Under the pieces are notes generated by a model. The model was not told where the DNA came from. It saw nothing but the letters and a program-made list of their open reading frames with translations, and searched no databases. The translations under genes and the position numbers were made by a program. A stretch of DNA of 15,880 nucleotides from an uncultured Clostridia bacterium (GTDB lineage: Bacteria; Bacillota; Clostridia; Oscillospirales; Ruminococcaceae): NCBI GenBank assembly GCA_945933905.1, contig CAMEQX010000007.1, positions 1 to 15,880 of the forward strand, read 5' to 3'. Every line of letters starts with the position of its first letter. The stretch's first letter is position 1. Below, one piece after another: positions 14,650 to 15,880 of this stretch.

Positions 14650-14661
14650 CAGTTCATCTTA

Positions 14662-14690
14662 ATTATAACACATCTTAGTAAGAAAATAAA
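14662..14690 (-). promoter_or_regulatory. Possible promoter for a short two-hairpin transcript
   Basis: On the minus strand a perfect TATAAT (14662-14667) lies 17 bases from a poor -35, TTTATT (14685-14690). A start near 14655 would give an RNA of about 80 bases holding both hairpins and ending in the T run at 14579. AT-rich intergenic DNA yields such matches by chance, so this is tentative. Confidence 0.3.
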
Positions 14691-14705
14691 GAGGAAACAC
14701 CAAAA

Positions 14706-15880
14706 TTATTTCTTATTTATCTTGATTTCCAGCTTGTGCTTAGGTTTAGGTTCTTCGGGAACAGCTTCGTTAACATATTCGGAAGCCTCAAACCAGAATT
14801 TGCTTCCTTGACCAAGATTGCTCTCGGCGCCGAACGCGAAACCGTGCTGCTCGAGAACGCTTTTTACGATTGACAATCCGATACCGCTGCCCATTTTCGC
14901 GCGCTTGTGAGTTGCTGCACGCTCGCTGACCTTGTAGTATCTGTCCCAGATATACGGGAGATTTTCGGGTGAAATTCCTTCGCCGTGGTCTTCAACCTCG
15001 AATCGAACCTTGCGTTCACCTGTTCTGTAAAGCCGAACAATAACCTTATTATCATCGCCCGCATAAATCACGGCGTTGTTTATCAGATTATACACAACCT
15101 GTTCAATCTTCGTTTTGTCTGCGAACAGCAGAATATCTTCCTGCGCTTCCAAATCAATGAAAATACCCTGATTTTCCTTTATGATATCAAATCGTGAAAT
15201 CACCGAGGAAAGCCGCTGCGAGAAATTGAACATTTCTCTGTGAAGTTCCGAAACGCCCGCCTGAAGTTTCGACAAATCCAAAATATCGGTTACCAGCGAA
15301 GAAAGACGGTCTGTTTCGTCGATGATAACCTTGAGATGTCGTTCGCGCTTTTCGGGATTATCACCCGACAAATCGCGTATCATCTCCGCATACGCTTTTA
15401 TCATAGTAAGCGGAGTTCTCAAATCGTGAGAAATATTCGCCATAAGCTCACGCCGCAAATCATCGGATTTTGCGATTTCCTTAGAAGCCGTGGTAAGCGT
15501 TGACGAAAGCTGTTTTATTTCATCAAAATCGTTTTTCTCAATTTTCGCGTCAAATTTTCCTTGCGGCAGAGCTTTAGCCGAATTGTTGATACGAATAATC
15601 GGCTCGGATATTTTCATCGAGAAAAACGCCGACATAAACACCGTCAAAACCATCATAATTATCCCGACGATAAAAAATTGTCGGACAAATATGCTCACGG
15701 TTGTGCCTATCGGCTCAAGGTAATTGCAGATAAAAACATAAGCCTCGGGGTTGTATCGGTCGTTTCCGATATAGCTTCCCATCATCAGCACGGAGTTGTT
15801 TTCCTGGTCATCGCGGAAATTTTTGTAAATCTTGCCGTTCTTGGACTCGTTTATGCTTTTAATAAACCCGCCCTTTGCCA
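14706..15880 (-). CDS. Sensor histidine kinase, 5'-partial
   Basis: This is the C-terminal part of a membrane HisKA-type sensor kinase of a two-component system. The frame runs open through the right edge, so the true start and first membrane segment are outside; the GTG at 15791 is internal. From the edge inward: the end of an extracytoplasmic sensor domain; a membrane helix at ~15621-15677 (FFIVGIIMMVLTVFMSAFF); a HAMP linker (KISEPIIRINNSAKAL); the H-box NISHDLRTPL with phospho-acceptor His at 15426-15428; the N-box VVYNLINNAVIYAG; G1, VEDHGEGISPENLPYIWDRYY; and G2, GSGIGLSIVKSVLEQHG. A short basic tail ends in KINKK. The partner response regulator should lie just upstream, beyond the window. 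The ligand is unknown. Two hairpins follow the stop. Confidence 0.93.
   Translation of the reverse strand, partial: AKGGFIKSINESKNGKIYKNFRDDQENNSVLMMGSYIGNDRYNPEAYVFICNYLEPIGTTVSIFVRQFFIVGIIMMVLTVFMSAFFSMKISEPIIRINNSAKALPQGKFDAKIEKNDFDEIKQLSSTLTTASKEIAKSDDLRRELMANISHDLRTPLTMIKAYAEMIRDLSGDNPEKRERHLKVIIDETDRLSSLVTDILDLSKLQAGVSELHREMFNFSQRLSSVISRFDIIKENQGIFIDLEAQEDILLFADKTKIEQVVYNLINNAVIYAGDDNKVIVRLYRTGERKVRFEVEDHGEGISPENLPYIWDRYYKVSERAATHKRAKMGSGIGLSIVKSVLEQHGFAFGAESNLGQGSKFWFEASEYVNEAVPEEPKPKHKLEIKINKK

Noticed and set aside
1..15880. tRNA or rRNA genes, CRISPR arrays, insertion sequences
   Set aside because: Intergenic gaps are short. I saw no cloverleaf, regular repeat-spacer pattern, transposase or terminal inverted repeats.

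Overview
This window looks like a chromosomal segment of a low-to-mid GC Gram-positive anaerobe of the class Clostridia, most likely the Oscillospiraceae/Ruminococcaceae. The reasons are: an MltG next to a U32 peptidase, as in the Bacillota yrrL-yrrO neighbourhood; an N-terminally cysteine-rich Mrp ATPase; a DUF4364 protein; a C_GCAxxG_C_C protein; strong AGGAGG-type ribosome binding sites; TTGACA/TATAAT promoters; and a cytoplasmic GH3 enzyme of the gut/rumen type. The genus is not resolvable by eye. Nothing here is clearly a phage, plasmid, defence or CRISPR locus.

Layout. Positions 1-8528 form one tightly packed plus-strand block, with gaps of 37 bases or less and several start/stop overlaps: mltG (5' end outside the window), a U32 peptidase/tRNA hydroxylation protein, a GH3 glycosidase broken by a deletion and frameshift near 2450, deoC, deoB, a GNAT acetyltransferase, an Mrp-type Fe-S carrier ATPase, and a small cysteine-rich C_GCAxxG_C_C protein. 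A bidirectional hairpin terminator (8532-8556) separates it from a convergent minus-strand operon, aroB-aroA-aroC-DUF4364 (12493 down to 8558), read from a good promoter at 12520-12548. This operon supplies three of the last four steps to chorismate.

Divergent from aroB, a perfect consensus promoter (12587-12615), overlapped by a palindrome, drives a serine-rich lipoprotein with one SH3-like domain. It is AT-richer than its neighbours. It converges, across a long hairpin, on a minus-strand Xer-type tyrosine recombinase. The recombinase has its own consensus promoter, and its leader holds a perfect 14-bp inverted repeat. A gap of 285 bases then holds two stable minus-strand hairpins, which are tandem terminators or a small RNA. 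The last gene is a sensor histidine kinase, cut by the right window edge.

How the genes work together. DeoB and DeoC convert deoxyribose 1-phosphate to glyceraldehyde 3-phosphate plus acetaldehyde, and the GH3 enzyme would have fed sugars into the same central metabolism. The aro operon makes chorismate, the precursor of prephenate, which the U32/TrhP tRNA hydroxylation pathway is known to need; this link is inference. Mrp and the cysteine-rich protein are translationally coupled, which suggests a metal or redox partnership. Most of the window is ordinary housekeeping. The points worth a second look are the GH3 lesion, the recombinase leader palindrome, the promoter palindrome of the serine-rich lipoprotein, and the two-hairpin element at 14579-14649.
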